Below, in pieces: positions 45,101-53,336 of a DNA stretch of 64,000 bases. The notes under the pieces are model-generated. The model was not told where the DNA came from. It worked only from the letters and a program-made list of their open reading frames with translations, and made no database searches. This DNA is from JANPLN01 sp041736155. GTDB taxonomy: Bacteria; Bdellovibrionota; Bdellovibrionia; Bdellovibrionales; JAGQZY01. Every line of letters begins with the position of its first letter. The first letter of the stretch is position 1. The stretch lies in the NCBI GenBank assembly GCA_041736155.1, contig JBGSUL010000032.1, positions 1 to 64,000 of the forward strand. Direction: 5' to 3'. The position numbers were made by a program, and so were the translations under genes.

Positions 45101-45578
45101 CGCCGCCATTCACGAAGCCAAGGGTCAGCCTTTGGTGGAATCCGTGGAGCCCGAAATCAATCTCAAATTGAAAGCTCTTTTTCCGCACGCATATATGCCT
45201 GATATTCGCTTGCGTTTATCTTACTACAAAGTTCTTTCCAATATTCAGTCGGTGGACGAGATCGATCAGATCGAAGCCACTCTTCGCGATCAATTTGGCC
45301 AACCGCCCGAGGAAGTTTTTAATCTCATGGGGCTTATGATGATTCGTTTGTTGTGCAAACAACTAGGCATCCGTGATGTTTCGAGTGGTACAAATACGAT
45401 CAGTCTTATTTTTACCGACAAGACGAACCTTCCCATACAAAAGGTCATTGAGCTTACATCTTTGCCTAATAAAAAATACTCCATTACACCCGACAGCCGC
45501 CTTAAGATCCGCATGAATGAAATCACCTGGCAGAATGTCTATGGAGAGCTTGAATACCTAGTAAAATTCGCAAAGTAG
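42120..45578 (+). CDS. mfd: Transcription-repair coupling factor Mfd
   Basis: Mfd removes RNA polymerase stalled at DNA damage and recruits UvrA. The 1152-residue protein has the N-terminal UvrB-homologous modules, the RNA-polymerase-interaction domain (EGDPIVHNQHGVALYMGL, about 495-512) and a RecG-like translocase with Walker A GDVGFGKTE (about 641-649), DEEQKFGVKHKE and QLRGRVGRGKQRAF. The C-terminal TRCF domain closes it. The ATG at 42120 has GAGG three bases upstream and gives normal length. An open frame from 41997 adds 41 non-homologous residues and is rejected. Confidence 0.96.
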   Translation: MAFLNFDSTLQQNLGAQPLRVISSDPHVSAALLLGQSLSAQKSSHNLVITKDLGSAQKLISYLDLFGSFLNLRPAPVFLLPPHDISPYSGLYSSRPAMLQRLRWLYYASMPPPGAIFIAPLKALAQFTLSQDLLLNSAQFFKKGDSLPENWAFYLSTLGYKSVPVVEDAGTFALRGGILDIFSPAHDLPLRVELFGDQIESLRWFHPQTQTSIEEATEFTLLPAHEILFSEDRILRCCQKLSERESETDITSLQSQIRNQTYFDGIEYLAPLFYKEKTFAIDYLPPNTVVWSPDAIAADAQWTTDFHHLREEYQQYKTHIPTPDELYCSPEALQQKLPTKNKIEFEILDTADGDPRHVLEFSSRNIPPAKTNTFNEKVDFLIQKVEEWKNSRATVFLCGNSETQFKRLELAFQEHQLSLKWIDHKSDLSTLRETQNKNTVYFLHHTFDTSFQSLNEALVFVGVEHFLKKSEARSSSVKATMDQAEALSFSELREGDPIVHNQHGVALYMGLRVMNISGVEAEFLELKFKDNDKLFLPIYRLSQVHKYSGAGNHHILDKLGGKQWEKTKAKVQTRLREVANELVQLYAKRRTLTRPAYEVQTSEMQQFEDAFPYEETADQLRAHEDIKKDLSNERPMDRLICGDVGFGKTEVAMRAAFLVASQRRQVAILAPTTILTFQHMETFKKRFSGWPLKIAVLNRFISTTDVQKILKEVKEGAVDILIGTHRLLSSDVQFTNLGLLVIDEEQKFGVKHKEKIRYMKNTVDTLSMSATPIPRTLNMSLLGLRDLSLINTPPHDRLPTRTFVSKFDMSVIRKNVLSEIKRGGQVFFLHNRVQSIYALADELRENLPGVRMAVAHGQMEEHELEKAIIAFFNKEIDMLVCTTIIESGMDIPNANTMFVDQAQALGLSQLYQLRGRVGRGKQRAFCYLLIPRSGTLDDIAKERLRILQQNSALGSGIQIAQYDLELRGAGTLLGEEQSGSVDAVGYELYMDLLDAAIHEAKGQPLVESVEPEINLKLKALFPHAYMPDIRLRLSYYKVLSNIQSVDEIDQIEATLRDQFGQPPEEVFNLMGLMMIRLLCKQLGIRDVSSGTNTISLIFTDKTNLPIQKVIELTSLPNKKYSITPDSRLKIRMNEITWQNVYGELEYLVKFAK

Positions 45579-45658
45579 ATCCGGGCATATAGTCTAGCTT
45601 TGCACTGTTTTTGGTCTCTCGACTACGCCACTCTTCGAGATCTTGTTATTCTGAGAAT

Positions 45659-47233
45659 ATGTGCCGCCTTTTTTTTCTATTCTGTGTGTTCGGATCTTTT
45701 GCAGCTCATGCTGTTTCTATCGATGATCTTACCCTCGAGCAAAAAGTCGGACAAATGTTCATCTTTGGATTTTCTGGCGACAAAGTTCATAAAAAACTTC
45801 GCGCCCATCTCAAACAGCATCAGCCCGGTGCGGTGATTGTCTTTGGACGAAATATTAAAAATCTCACGCAAGTGGCAGAGCTCAATGACGACTTACAAAA
45901 AGTTTCTATGAATTATTCGCAAGTTCCATTATTTATTGCTATCGATCAAGAGGGTGGCGCTGTTTCGCGAATCAAAACCTCTCCTGGTTTACCCAGCGCC
46001 TACACCATTGGAAACACCAATGATCCGGCTCTTTCTTTTCAAGCGGGTAAGGTCACCGGACAAATTCTTGCCGTTCTTGGCTTTAACATGAATTTGGCCC
46101 CTGTTTTAGACATTACCGATTCACAGTTGCAATCCTTTATTTCTTCGAGAAGTTTTTCTGAGTCACCACACAAAGTGAGCTCCATGGGCTTGGCATTCGC
46201 ACAAGGTCTGCAAGAGAGCCGTGTCCTTCCCGTCGCCAAACATTTTCCAGGTCACGGGCCTATTGCATTAGACACTCATCGCACCACTCCTCATAGACAA
46301 ATCTCTTATCAGTCTCTCCTCAATTCTGACCTAGTTCCCTTCTCCCAATACGCCAGCTCACAAATTGATGGTGGTATTATGGTGGCTCACATTTCTTTTC
46401 CTTTGATTGATTCTTCTCAGCTTCCTGCGACTTATTCCAAACATCTTGTCACCCAGGTTCTCACCAACGAAATGAAATACACCGGCCTCATCATGACAGA
46501 TGATATTGAAATGGCGGGAGCAGCTGCATTACCTAAAGTTGAAGAACGCGCAATCGCAGCCATACAGGCCGGAAATGATTTAGTGATGCTCGCCTGGTCA
46601 CCCGAATTACAAGCACGCGCCTTCCAAGCTGTGGTGGAAGCCGTTCGCACAGAGCAAATTCCCATGGAGCGCATCAATCGCAGTGTAGAAAAAATTCTGA
46701 AACTAAAAAAACAATATAGCCCTGTTGCCAGTGCCCCACGCGCGATAGCTTCTAAAAGCTCGATTAAATCGCAACTGAATAAAATTGAATTTAAAAATAT
46801 CTATAGTGACATAGTTTCGCGCTTTTTTAAAAGCTTACCGGGCCTGGAAAGAACAGAGCGGGTGTTTAACTCTTATGTGGTCGTGAGTAATTCAAAAAAT
46901 TTCGTCAGCTCCTTCCGTCGATATATAAAAAATCAAAAGACGTATGCTTTTGATGATTTCAACAAAATAAAAACGACTCATACGGATTCCCTGATTATTG
47001 CTCACATCACCAGCCAAAACCAATTGCGTCTGCTTTTTAATATGTCTGAAGAGCAAAAGAAAAAAACGGTGGTCGTGAGCTCCTATGCCAAAGCACAGTT
47101 TGAAGATCGTTCCTCGTTCTTAGATATCGTTGAAGTCTTTTCCCTTCATCCCAACTTAGGTGGTTTTACGGCGGATGCCATCAATCGTGCTTATACGCAT
47201 GTTTCACTCTTTAATGAGAGTGATTACTTTTAG
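45659..47233 (+). CDS. nagZ: Beta-N-acetylhexosaminidase (NagZ-like, GH3) with extra C-terminal domain
   Basis: A glycoside hydrolase family 3 enzyme that removes N-acetylglucosamine from muropeptides. The 524-residue protein has a signal peptide (MCRLFFLFCVFGSFAAHA), IDQEGGAVSRI (about 98-108), the His-loop KHFPGHGPIALDTHR (about 193-207) and the nucleophile Asp in MTDDIEM (about 279-285). E. coli NagZ is cytoplasmic and about 340 residues. This one is exported and carries about 170 extra residues of unknown fold, as in some periplasmic GH3 enzymes. The ATG at 45659 is chosen because it starts the signal peptide. Confidence 0.88.
   Translation: MCRLFFLFCVFGSFAAHAVSIDDLTLEQKVGQMFIFGFSGDKVHKKLRAHLKQHQPGAVIVFGRNIKNLTQVAELNDDLQKVSMNYSQVPLFIAIDQEGGAVSRIKTSPGLPSAYTIGNTNDPALSFQAGKVTGQILAVLGFNMNLAPVLDITDSQLQSFISSRSFSESPHKVSSMGLAFAQGLQESRVLPVAKHFPGHGPIALDTHRTTPHRQISYQSLLNSDLVPFSQYASSQIDGGIMVAHISFPLIDSSQLPATYSKHLVTQVLTNEMKYTGLIMTDDIEMAGAAALPKVEERAIAAIQAGNDLVMLAWSPELQARAFQAVVEAVRTEQIPMERINRSVEKILKLKKQYSPVASAPRAIASKSSIKSQLNKIEFKNIYSDIVSRFFKSLPGLERTERVFNSYVVVSNSKNFVSSFRRYIKNQKTYAFDDFNKIKTTHTDSLIIAHITSQNQLRLLFNMSEEQKKKTVVVSSYAKAQFEDRSSFLDIVEVFSLHPNLGGFTADAINRAYTHVSLFNESDYF
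47204..47223. terminator. Hairpin at the shared 3' end of nagZ and the small membrane protein gene
   Basis: A perfect 7-bp stem TCACTCT/AGAGTGA with loop TTAATG spans the last codons of nagZ. The loop holds the complement of the opposing gene's stop codon. A T-rich stretch follows on the plus strand, so it may end nagZ transcripts. Confidence 0.4.
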
Positions 47234-47444
47234 GATTTTCTCTTTTTTGTCGCGCGTAACGTTTCCAGTAGTAGGCACTGACCACCACATAGGTGATAAA
47301 TAATAAACCCTCTGGAAATTGGCGTGTTCCTTTTATAAAAAGAAAAGCGGCATGGGCAAGAACCACAGCCTGCAAAACAACCACGGTCGCTGTGATTTGA
47401 GGATATTGAAAAGCTTTTTTGATTTTTATCCACAGGTTTATCAA
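47211..47444 (-). CDS. Small two-helix membrane protein at the end of the atp operon
   Basis: A 77-residue protein with two membrane helices (about 18-38 and 44-61) and a basic C-terminal tail. It begins at a TTG overlapping the previous stop codon, with GGAGAGAG seven bases upstream, so translation looks real. The last 23 bp overlap the end of nagZ on the other strand. It lies two genes after atpC. Size and topology recall AtpI-like assembly factors, which usually precede atpB, but I see no decisive motif. Confidence 0.55.
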   Translation of the reverse strand: MINLWIKIKKAFQYPQITATVVVLQAVVLAHAAFLFIKGTRQFPEGLLFITYVVVSAYYWKRYARQKRENPKSNHSH

Positions 47445-47965
47445 GAGGTGACTCTCTCCAAACTCAGACTTCCAAGTACAGGAACAGGAATTTCAATTTT
47501 AGAAATACGCCCTTCATTTCTATGCACAATTAATTTTTGGTCTTTTTCTCGACGGCGAATTTCCAGAGTTTCTGAGCGGTTTTCGTGAGCTAAATCGAGT
47601 GTTATTATTTTAGGACCGATGAGCAAATTCACATTATTTTGCGTCCAGGCGTCCTCATCCAGGAGAAGAAAGAAACCAATAGGGTCTAAAACTTCTATGT
47701 TTGATTCTTTTGTATATATTTGTTCTCTCGCTACTGATTTCCCCAGCGTTCCATTTTCGTGAGCGGGTGTATGCTCAGACCACAGTAAAAGATCGTCACG
47801 GTAGTCTGTGCTCATCGAGTAAGATTTTTTTAAAATAGGGAGCTTCACCTCGGCCTCACAAATAATTTTGTAACCTTGCTCGAGTTTTATCTTATGAAAA
47901 CGAATTTCCGCAAATTGAAAGAGCCCACGATAACGAAACGTTAAGAGTGTTGTGAGCTCCTGCAT
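47441..47965 (-). CDS. Unknown soluble protein downstream of atpC
   Basis: A 174-residue protein without signal or membrane segment. It starts three bases after the atpC stop and overlaps the next small gene, so all three are read together. The sequence alternates polar and hydrophobic residues in short stretches (FRYRGLFQFAEIRFHKIKL; KLIVHRNEGRISKIEIPVPVLGS), suggesting a beta-rich fold. I do not recognise the family. A link to ATP synthase is only by position. Confidence 0.65.
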   Translation of the reverse strand: MQELTTLLTFRYRGLFQFAEIRFHKIKLEQGYKIICEAEVKLPILKKSYSMSTDYRDDLLLWSEHTPAHENGTLGKSVAREQIYTKESNIEVLDPIGFFLLLDEDAWTQNNVNLLIGPKIITLDLAHENRSETLEIRRREKDQKLIVHRNEGRISKIEIPVPVLGSLSLERVTS

Positions 47966-47968
47966 GAA

Positions 47969-48379
47969 TTAATGAATATCTTTTTGCACGGTTTTTATGC
48001 GCGCTTCTGCACGCATAAACTTTCTTTGATACTTTTCAAATTCGTCGAAGGTCACATTAGCTAACTTCTCAAGAGATTCTGTGCGTGCTTGTTCGGCACG
48101 CTTCAAATCAATCTCTCCCGGTGCTTCTGCTGTCTCCGCCAGAATGTTCACTTGCCCTTCGGGTGTGACTTCGCAGTAACCCCAGCTAATGGCCACAGAT
48201 TTTAAATCCGCTGCTCCTTCGAGTTTGTATCTAAGTACGCCCTCCGAAAGAGTAGTAATGAGGGGAGCATGGCCGGGAAGAATTTCTAGTTCGCCGCGAA
48301 ATGCAGGAACAAAAACCTCTTTCAGGGGAGCACCCTCAACGATTTTTTTCTGTGGTGTCACTAACGTTAAGCTAAACAT
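47969..48379 (-). CDS. atpC: ATP synthase epsilon subunit
   Basis: A 136-residue F1 epsilon subunit: N-terminal beta sandwich (SLTLVTPQKKIVEGAPLKEVFVPAFRGELEILPGHAPLITTL) and C-terminal helical hairpin (about 88-136). It forms part of the central stalk and can inhibit ATP hydrolysis. AGAGGA precedes the ATG; it lies nine bp after atpD. Confidence 0.95.
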   Translation of the reverse strand: MFSLTLVTPQKKIVEGAPLKEVFVPAFRGELEILPGHAPLITTLSEGVLRYKLEGAADLKSVAISWGYCEVTPEGQVNILAETAEAPGEIDLKRAEQARTESLEKLANVTFDEFEKYQRKFMRAEARIKTVQKDIH

Positions 48380-48388
48380 TCGTCCTCT

Positions 48389-49792
48389 TTAGTTGAGAGT
48401 TTTGGCTTTTTCTAAAGCATCTTCGATGGTTCCCACCATGTAGAATGCTTGCTCTGGAAGCGCATCATGTTTGCCATCAAGAATTTCGCGGAATCCACGA
48501 ACGGTATCTTTGACATCCACGTAACGGCCTTTCATACCAGTGAACTGTTCAGCAACGAAGAACGGCTGACTGAGGAAACGTTGTACTTTACGTGCACGCC
48601 CCACAACCAACTTATCATCTTCACTTAATTCATCCATACCAAGAATCGCGATAATATCTTGGAGTTCTTTGTAGCGTTGTAAAAGAGCCTGAACATCACG
48701 AGCCGTTTTATAATGTTCTTCGCCAACCACATCCGCCGCTAAAAGGCGCGATGTCGAATTCAGCGGATGCACCGCTGGGTAAATACCCATGGCCGCAATA
48801 TCACGATCCAAGTTGGTCGTCGCATCCAAGTGAGTAAATGTTGTAGCAGGAGCTGGATCTGTGTAATCATCCGCAGGAACGTAAACCGCTTGCACAGAAG
48901 TCACCGAACCTTTGTTTGTCGATGTAATACGCTCTTGCAGAGTTCCCATATCCGTTCCGAGTGTCGGTTGATAACCCACGGCCGAAGGAATACGTCCCAA
49001 GAGAGCAGAAACTTCTGCACCGGCTTGTGTAAAACGGAAAATGTTATCGACGAAGAAAAGAACGTCTTGTCCTTCGCGATCACGGAAATATTCAGCAATC
49101 GTAAGACCTGTTAAAGCCACACGCGAACGGGCTCCAGGGGGTTCGTTCATCTGACCATAAACCAGAGCTGTCTTCTCAAGAACGCCTGATTCTTTCATCT
49201 CTAACCATAAATCTGTACCTTCACGTGTTCTTTCACCCACACCTGCAAATACCGAATAACCACCATGCTCTGTTGCAATGTTACGGATCAGTTCTTGAAT
49301 CAAAACTGTTTTACCAACGCCCGCACCACCGAAGAGACCGATCTTTCCCCCTTTGGCGTAAGGAGCTAAAAGATCCACAACTTTGATACCTGTCATAAGA
49401 ATTTCGGCTTTTGTCGATTGGTCTTCAAATTTTGGCGCTTCACGGTGGATCGGCCAATATTCTTTGGCCATGACTTTTCCGCCGCCATCCACTGGGTCAC
49501 CAGTCACATTGATAATGCGACCTAAAACTTCTTTACCCACTGGCGCAGAAATCATAGTTCCTGTGTCAGATACGGACTGACCACGGACAAGACCTTCTGT
49601 GGAATCCATGGAGATGGTACGAACAATTCCATCACCCAAATGCTGTGCCACTTCGAGAACGAGATTGCCTTCACGCTCATCGATCGATTTGTTCGTCGTC
49701 TTGAGTGCCGAAAGAATTGGGGGCAATTTTTTAGATTTAAACTCTACGTCAACAACGGGTCCCATGACCTGCTTGATGATACCTGTTTCCAT
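48389..49792 (-). CDS. atpD: ATP synthase beta subunit
   Basis: The catalytic subunit of F1, 467 residues. Walker A is GGAGVGKTV, with GERTREG, the catalytic-site QPFFVAEQFTG and the conserved ALLGRIPSAVGYQPTL present. The ATG at 49792 has GAGGAGATCAA immediately upstream and starts the family at METGIIKQVMGPVVDVEF; the frame is open eight codons further but that part is non-homologous. Confidence 0.98.
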   Translation of the reverse strand: METGIIKQVMGPVVDVEFKSKKLPPILSALKTTNKSIDEREGNLVLEVAQHLGDGIVRTISMDSTEGLVRGQSVSDTGTMISAPVGKEVLGRIINVTGDPVDGGGKVMAKEYWPIHREAPKFEDQSTKAEILMTGIKVVDLLAPYAKGGKIGLFGGAGVGKTVLIQELIRNIATEHGGYSVFAGVGERTREGTDLWLEMKESGVLEKTALVYGQMNEPPGARSRVALTGLTIAEYFRDREGQDVLFFVDNIFRFTQAGAEVSALLGRIPSAVGYQPTLGTDMGTLQERITSTNKGSVTSVQAVYVPADDYTDPAPATTFTHLDATTNLDRDIAAMGIYPAVHPLNSTSRLLAADVVGEEHYKTARDVQALLQRYKELQDIIAILGMDELSEDDKLVVGRARKVQRFLSQPFFVAEQFTGMKGRYVDVKDTVRGFREILDGKHDALPEQAFYMVGTIEDALEKAKTLN

Positions 49793-49818
49793 TTGATCTC
49801 CTCGTGTTCCAACCATTT

Positions 49819-50697
49819 TTAACCCTTGAGCGCTTCTGCACCGGTCGTGATCTCAATGAGCTCACTCGTGATCGAAGCTTGTCTTAATTTGTTATATGTT
49901 AAACTTAAATTTCGAATCATTTCGCCAGCGTTTTTCGTGGCGTTTTCCATCGCCGTCATTCTCGCGCCATGTTCTGAGGCTACGCTTTCCGACAATGAAC
50001 GATACACCTGTACAGAAAAATATTTATTCAGCAATTCTTCAATCATGACCTGTGGTGCAGGCTCGATGATTAAGTCTGAGGAAAACTTATTTTCTTTTGT
50101 TGCATCGACATCAGTAAGTGGGTCGATCGGCAACAATGTTTCGCAACGCACTTCTTGCGAAATCGCCGATTTAAACTCGTTGTAAACAAAACGAACTTCA
50201 TCGTAGTGACCTTGCAAATAAGCTTTCATCACTCGTCCAGCAATATTTGCTGCCATGGAGTAAGAAATCTCTCTCGCCAAATCTGTAATTGTATCCACCG
50301 GCTTTAAATCTTTACGCGCAAAAAAATCACGCGCTTTTTTGCCGACAAAAATCACATCCATCTTGGCATATTTGTCTTTATTTTCTTCTAAATATTTCGT
50401 CGTGTATTTATTAATGCTCGAGTTAAAGGAGCCACACAATCCACGATCACTGGATACAACTACCAAAAGAAGATTTTGCACGTTATTGCGTTTTTCTAAA
50501 AGAGCATGTTGTGCTCTTTCAGAAGCGGCGAGATCATAAATCATTTGCTTAAGAGCCTTCGCATAGGGACGAAGATTCACCACGTTGTTTTGGGCTCTTT
50601 TGAGTTTTGAAGCCGACACAAGCTTCAGAGCACTCGTAATCTGTTGAGTGTTCTTGGTACTCTGAATTCTTGCGCGAATGTCTTTTAAACTTGCCAT
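49819..50697 (-). CDS. atpG: ATP synthase gamma subunit
   Basis: The 292-residue central rotor shaft of F1. Both coiled-coil ends are clear: MASLKDIRARIQSTKNTQQITSALKLVSASKL at the N-terminus and MENATKNAGEMIRNLSLTYNKLRQASITSELIEI at the C-terminus, with SDRGLCGSFN in the middle domain. It lies between atpA and atpD as usual. Confidence 0.97.
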   Translation of the reverse strand: MASLKDIRARIQSTKNTQQITSALKLVSASKLKRAQNNVVNLRPYAKALKQMIYDLAASERAQHALLEKRNNVQNLLLVVVSSDRGLCGSFNSSINKYTTKYLEENKDKYAKMDVIFVGKKARDFFARKDLKPVDTITDLAREISYSMAANIAGRVMKAYLQGHYDEVRFVYNEFKSAISQEVRCETLLPIDPLTDVDATKENKFSSDLIIEPAPQVMIEELLNKYFSVQVYRSLSESVASEHGARMTAMENATKNAGEMIRNLSLTYNKLRQASITSELIEITTGAEALKG

Positions 50698-50706
50698 TGC
50701 TCTCTC

Positions 50707-52230
50707 TTATTTTGCTGAAGGTTCAAAAATGGATTTGAACTCTTTCAATGCATCTACGAGTTGCGTTTTCATTTCATCGCTAATTTTTTGTTCTTTAACG
50801 ATCGTCTCAAACATTTTGCTGTATTTTTGTTTCATGAAAGTGAGCATTTCTTTTTCGTAGCGGCGCATATCTTTTGTTGGGTACGCATCCACATAACCGT
50901 TGGTCGCTGCAAAAATAGAAAGAACTTGATCAGTCACTTCGTAAGGCGTGTATTGAGATTGCTTGAGAAGCTCAACCAGTCTCTCACCACGCGCTAACTG
51001 TGATTTAGACGCCGGATCAAGATCCGATGCAAACGCAGCAAAGGCTTCAAGATCGCGATACTGAGCCAAAGAAAGTTTTAATGTTCCTGCAACTTGCTTG
51101 ACTGCTTTTGTTTGCGCGGCTCCACCCACACGCGACACAGACTTACCCACAGAAATCGCCGGGCGAATCCCTTTATAGAAGAGATCGGCCTCGAGGAAGA
51201 TCTGACCATCGGTAATCGAGATCACGTTTGTTGGAATGTACGCAGAAATATCACCCGCTTGTGTTTCGATGATTGGCAAAGCTGTTAAAGAACCACCACC
51301 ATCGGCTGCCGACATTTTTGCTGCGCGCTCAAGAAGGCGTGAGTGAACATAGAAAACGTCGCCAGGGAAAGCTTCGCGACCTGGAGGACGGCGAAGAAGA
51401 AGAGATAACTGACGATACGCTTGAGCTTGTTTAGTTAAATCATCATAAACGATCAACGCGTGGCCACCATTATCGCGATAGTACTCAGCCATGGCTGTTC
51501 CCGCATAAGGTGCTAAGTATTGAAGGGGAGCAGGAGCACTTGCACCGGCAGCAATCACTGTTGTGTACTCAAGGGCGCCAGAAGAACGAAGTTTTTCCAC
51601 AACCAAAGAAATGGTCGATTGTTTTTGTCCAATGGCTACGTAGAAACATTTAACGTTTTTACCTTTTTGATTGATGATCGTATCGATAGCAATGGCTGTC
51701 TTACCAGTCTGACGATCACCAATGATTAATTCCCGTTGACCACGTCCGATTGGAATCATGGAATCAATCGCTTTAATTCCAGTTTGTAGCGGCTCGTGAA
51801 CAGGTTGTCTTTTCACGATACCTGGAGCTTTAACGTCAATCACACGATTTTCTTTAGAAACGATGGGACCCTTGCCATCAATCGGGCGGCCAAGAACATC
51901 GACAACGCGACCAAGAAGGCCGTCGCCCACAGGGACTTCGACGATGCGTTTCGTTCTCTTAACGAGATCACCTTCGCGAATCGTTCTATCTTCACCGAAA
52001 ATAACGATACCGGCAGAATCTTTCTCGAGGTTCAAAACCATTCCTGTGATTTGCCCTGGGAACTCAACAAGTTCTCCAGCCATGGCAGACTCAAGACCAA
52101 ATACGCGCGCAACACCATCTCCCACTGAAAGGACAGTTCCTGTCTCGCGAACTTCAAGTTTATTTGTATAACCTTTGATTTGTTCTTTTAAAATGCGGCT
52201 GATTTCATCGGCGCGAATACGTGTTTCCAT
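50707..52230 (-). CDS. atpA: ATP synthase alpha subunit
   Basis: A 507-residue regulatory nucleotide-binding subunit of F1. P-loop GDRQTGKTA, the arginine-finger region PAISVGKSVSRVGGAAQ and the N-terminal membrane-stalk contact (MxxRADEISRILKEQI type) are visible. The stop codon of atpH is directly adjacent (TAAATG). Confidence 0.98.
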   Translation of the reverse strand: METRIRADEISRILKEQIKGYTNKLEVRETGTVLSVGDGVARVFGLESAMAGELVEFPGQITGMVLNLEKDSAGIVIFGEDRTIREGDLVKRTKRIVEVPVGDGLLGRVVDVLGRPIDGKGPIVSKENRVIDVKAPGIVKRQPVHEPLQTGIKAIDSMIPIGRGQRELIIGDRQTGKTAIAIDTIINQKGKNVKCFYVAIGQKQSTISLVVEKLRSSGALEYTTVIAAGASAPAPLQYLAPYAGTAMAEYYRDNGGHALIVYDDLTKQAQAYRQLSLLLRRPPGREAFPGDVFYVHSRLLERAAKMSAADGGGSLTALPIIETQAGDISAYIPTNVISITDGQIFLEADLFYKGIRPAISVGKSVSRVGGAAQTKAVKQVAGTLKLSLAQYRDLEAFAAFASDLDPASKSQLARGERLVELLKQSQYTPYEVTDQVLSIFAATNGYVDAYPTKDMRRYEKEMLTFMKQKYSKMFETIVKEQKISDEMKTQLVDALKEFKSIFEPSAK

Positions 52231-52770
52231 TTAATTTGAACTCCTCTTTAATGACTCATTAAGCTTTTGCAAATTTGATTTTAAACTGTCTTCAATAATA
52301 TAACTGCCCACTCGCGCTTCGATCCCGCCCATGAGGTCGGGGGACGTTTTGTAATCGAGTTGCACTTTAAAATTTAATTTTTTTTCTATGGCTTCTTGCA
52401 GATTCTTTTTCTCGGTGTCAGTCAGCGCGATCGCCGACACAACTTCACCTTTTTTCACGCCTTTACCACCCGAACAACTCTCTTTAAATTCTTCGACGAT
52501 TTGCGAGAGAAACCCAATGCGCCCGTTTCGCGCGAGAAGTTTGATAAAGTCCATCAAGTCCGCATCAGCTTTTCCTGCCAGCGCCGCCTCGACAGCCGCT
52601 TCTTTTTCTTGTGAAGTAAAAAGGGGAGATTTAAAGAACTGAATTGTTTCAGGATCATTAAAGACGGGTGCCAAAGCATCTATTTCATCGACAAAACGAG
52701 TGGCTTTTCCTGATTCATTGGCGATTTCATAAAAAGCATTGGCATAAGATTGAACAACTTGTGTACTCAT
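52231..52770 (-). CDS. atpH: ATP synthase delta subunit
   Basis: The 179-residue OSCP/delta subunit that joins the peripheral stalk to the top of F1. N-terminal helical bundle (VVQSYANAFYEIANESGK) and C-terminal family motif GGIEARVGSYIIEDSLKSNLQKL are present. It overlaps atpF by 4 bp (ATGA). Confidence 0.93.
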   Translation of the reverse strand: MSTQVVQSYANAFYEIANESGKATRFVDEIDALAPVFNDPETIQFFKSPLFTSQEKEAAVEAALAGKADADLMDFIKLLARNGRIGFLSQIVEEFKESCSGGKGVKKGEVVSAIALTDTEKKNLQEAIEKKLNFKVQLDYKTSPDLMGGIEARVGSYIIEDSLKSNLQKLNESLKRSSN

Positions 52771-53336
52771 ACGGTTGCCCCCTCAATGCGTTTTTGAACC
52801 CGTTGATTCAATTTTTGTTTTTCAGCGGCGTCGATAGATTGGAACTGCTGTCCCGCAGCGGCCACCGATAGTTCGAGAGCTTCTTGGCGAAGTTTTTCGA
52901 TCATCTTCTGTTGATCCGTTGCCATTTGTGCATCGACATCTTTAGAAATCTTCACCGCTTGCATTTTTGATTTTTCAATTTCACTCAGATATAATTTTTC
53001 GGCCTCTACCTTGGCCTCTTTAAGGCTTTGTTCGCTAGTTGTTTGCAGCTGTTGTGAGCGACGAAGGAGATCCGCTTTTTTATTTTCCAATTCCAAGCGC
53101 GCTTTTTTGGTTTCTTCCGCCAAACGATGGAACTCCGTCAGACGGGCATCAAAAACGGCTTTGACTTTATCTTTTCCAAACCAGTAAAGAATGCCGATAA
53201 AAATGGTGACATTGATTGCTTGATACCAAACAACCGTAGGGACTCCCGCATCATGGCCGCCGCCATGACCACCAGAACTTGCTGACGCCAATTCTATAGA
53301 CAAATCAGTGAATAAAAGAAGAGCGGTTTCTATCAT
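52767..53336 (-). CDS. atpF: ATP synthase subunit b
   Basis: A 189-residue peripheral-stalk subunit. A membrane helix (about 30-50, WYQAINVTIFIGILYWFG) is followed by a long charged coiled coil (about 55-170). The N-terminal region has a His/Gly-rich patch (SSGGHGGGHDAG) that could lie outside the membrane. It is the second of two b-type genes and overlaps both neighbours by 4 bp. Confidence 0.9.
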   Translation of the reverse strand: MIETALLLFTDLSIELASASSGGHGGGHDAGVPTVVWYQAINVTIFIGILYWFGKDKVKAVFDARLTEFHRLAEETKKARLELENKKADLLRRSQQLQTTSEQSLKEAKVEAEKLYLSEIEKSKMQAVKISKDVDAQMATDQQKMIEKLRQEALELSVAAAGQQFQSIDAAEKQKLNQRVQKRIEGATV

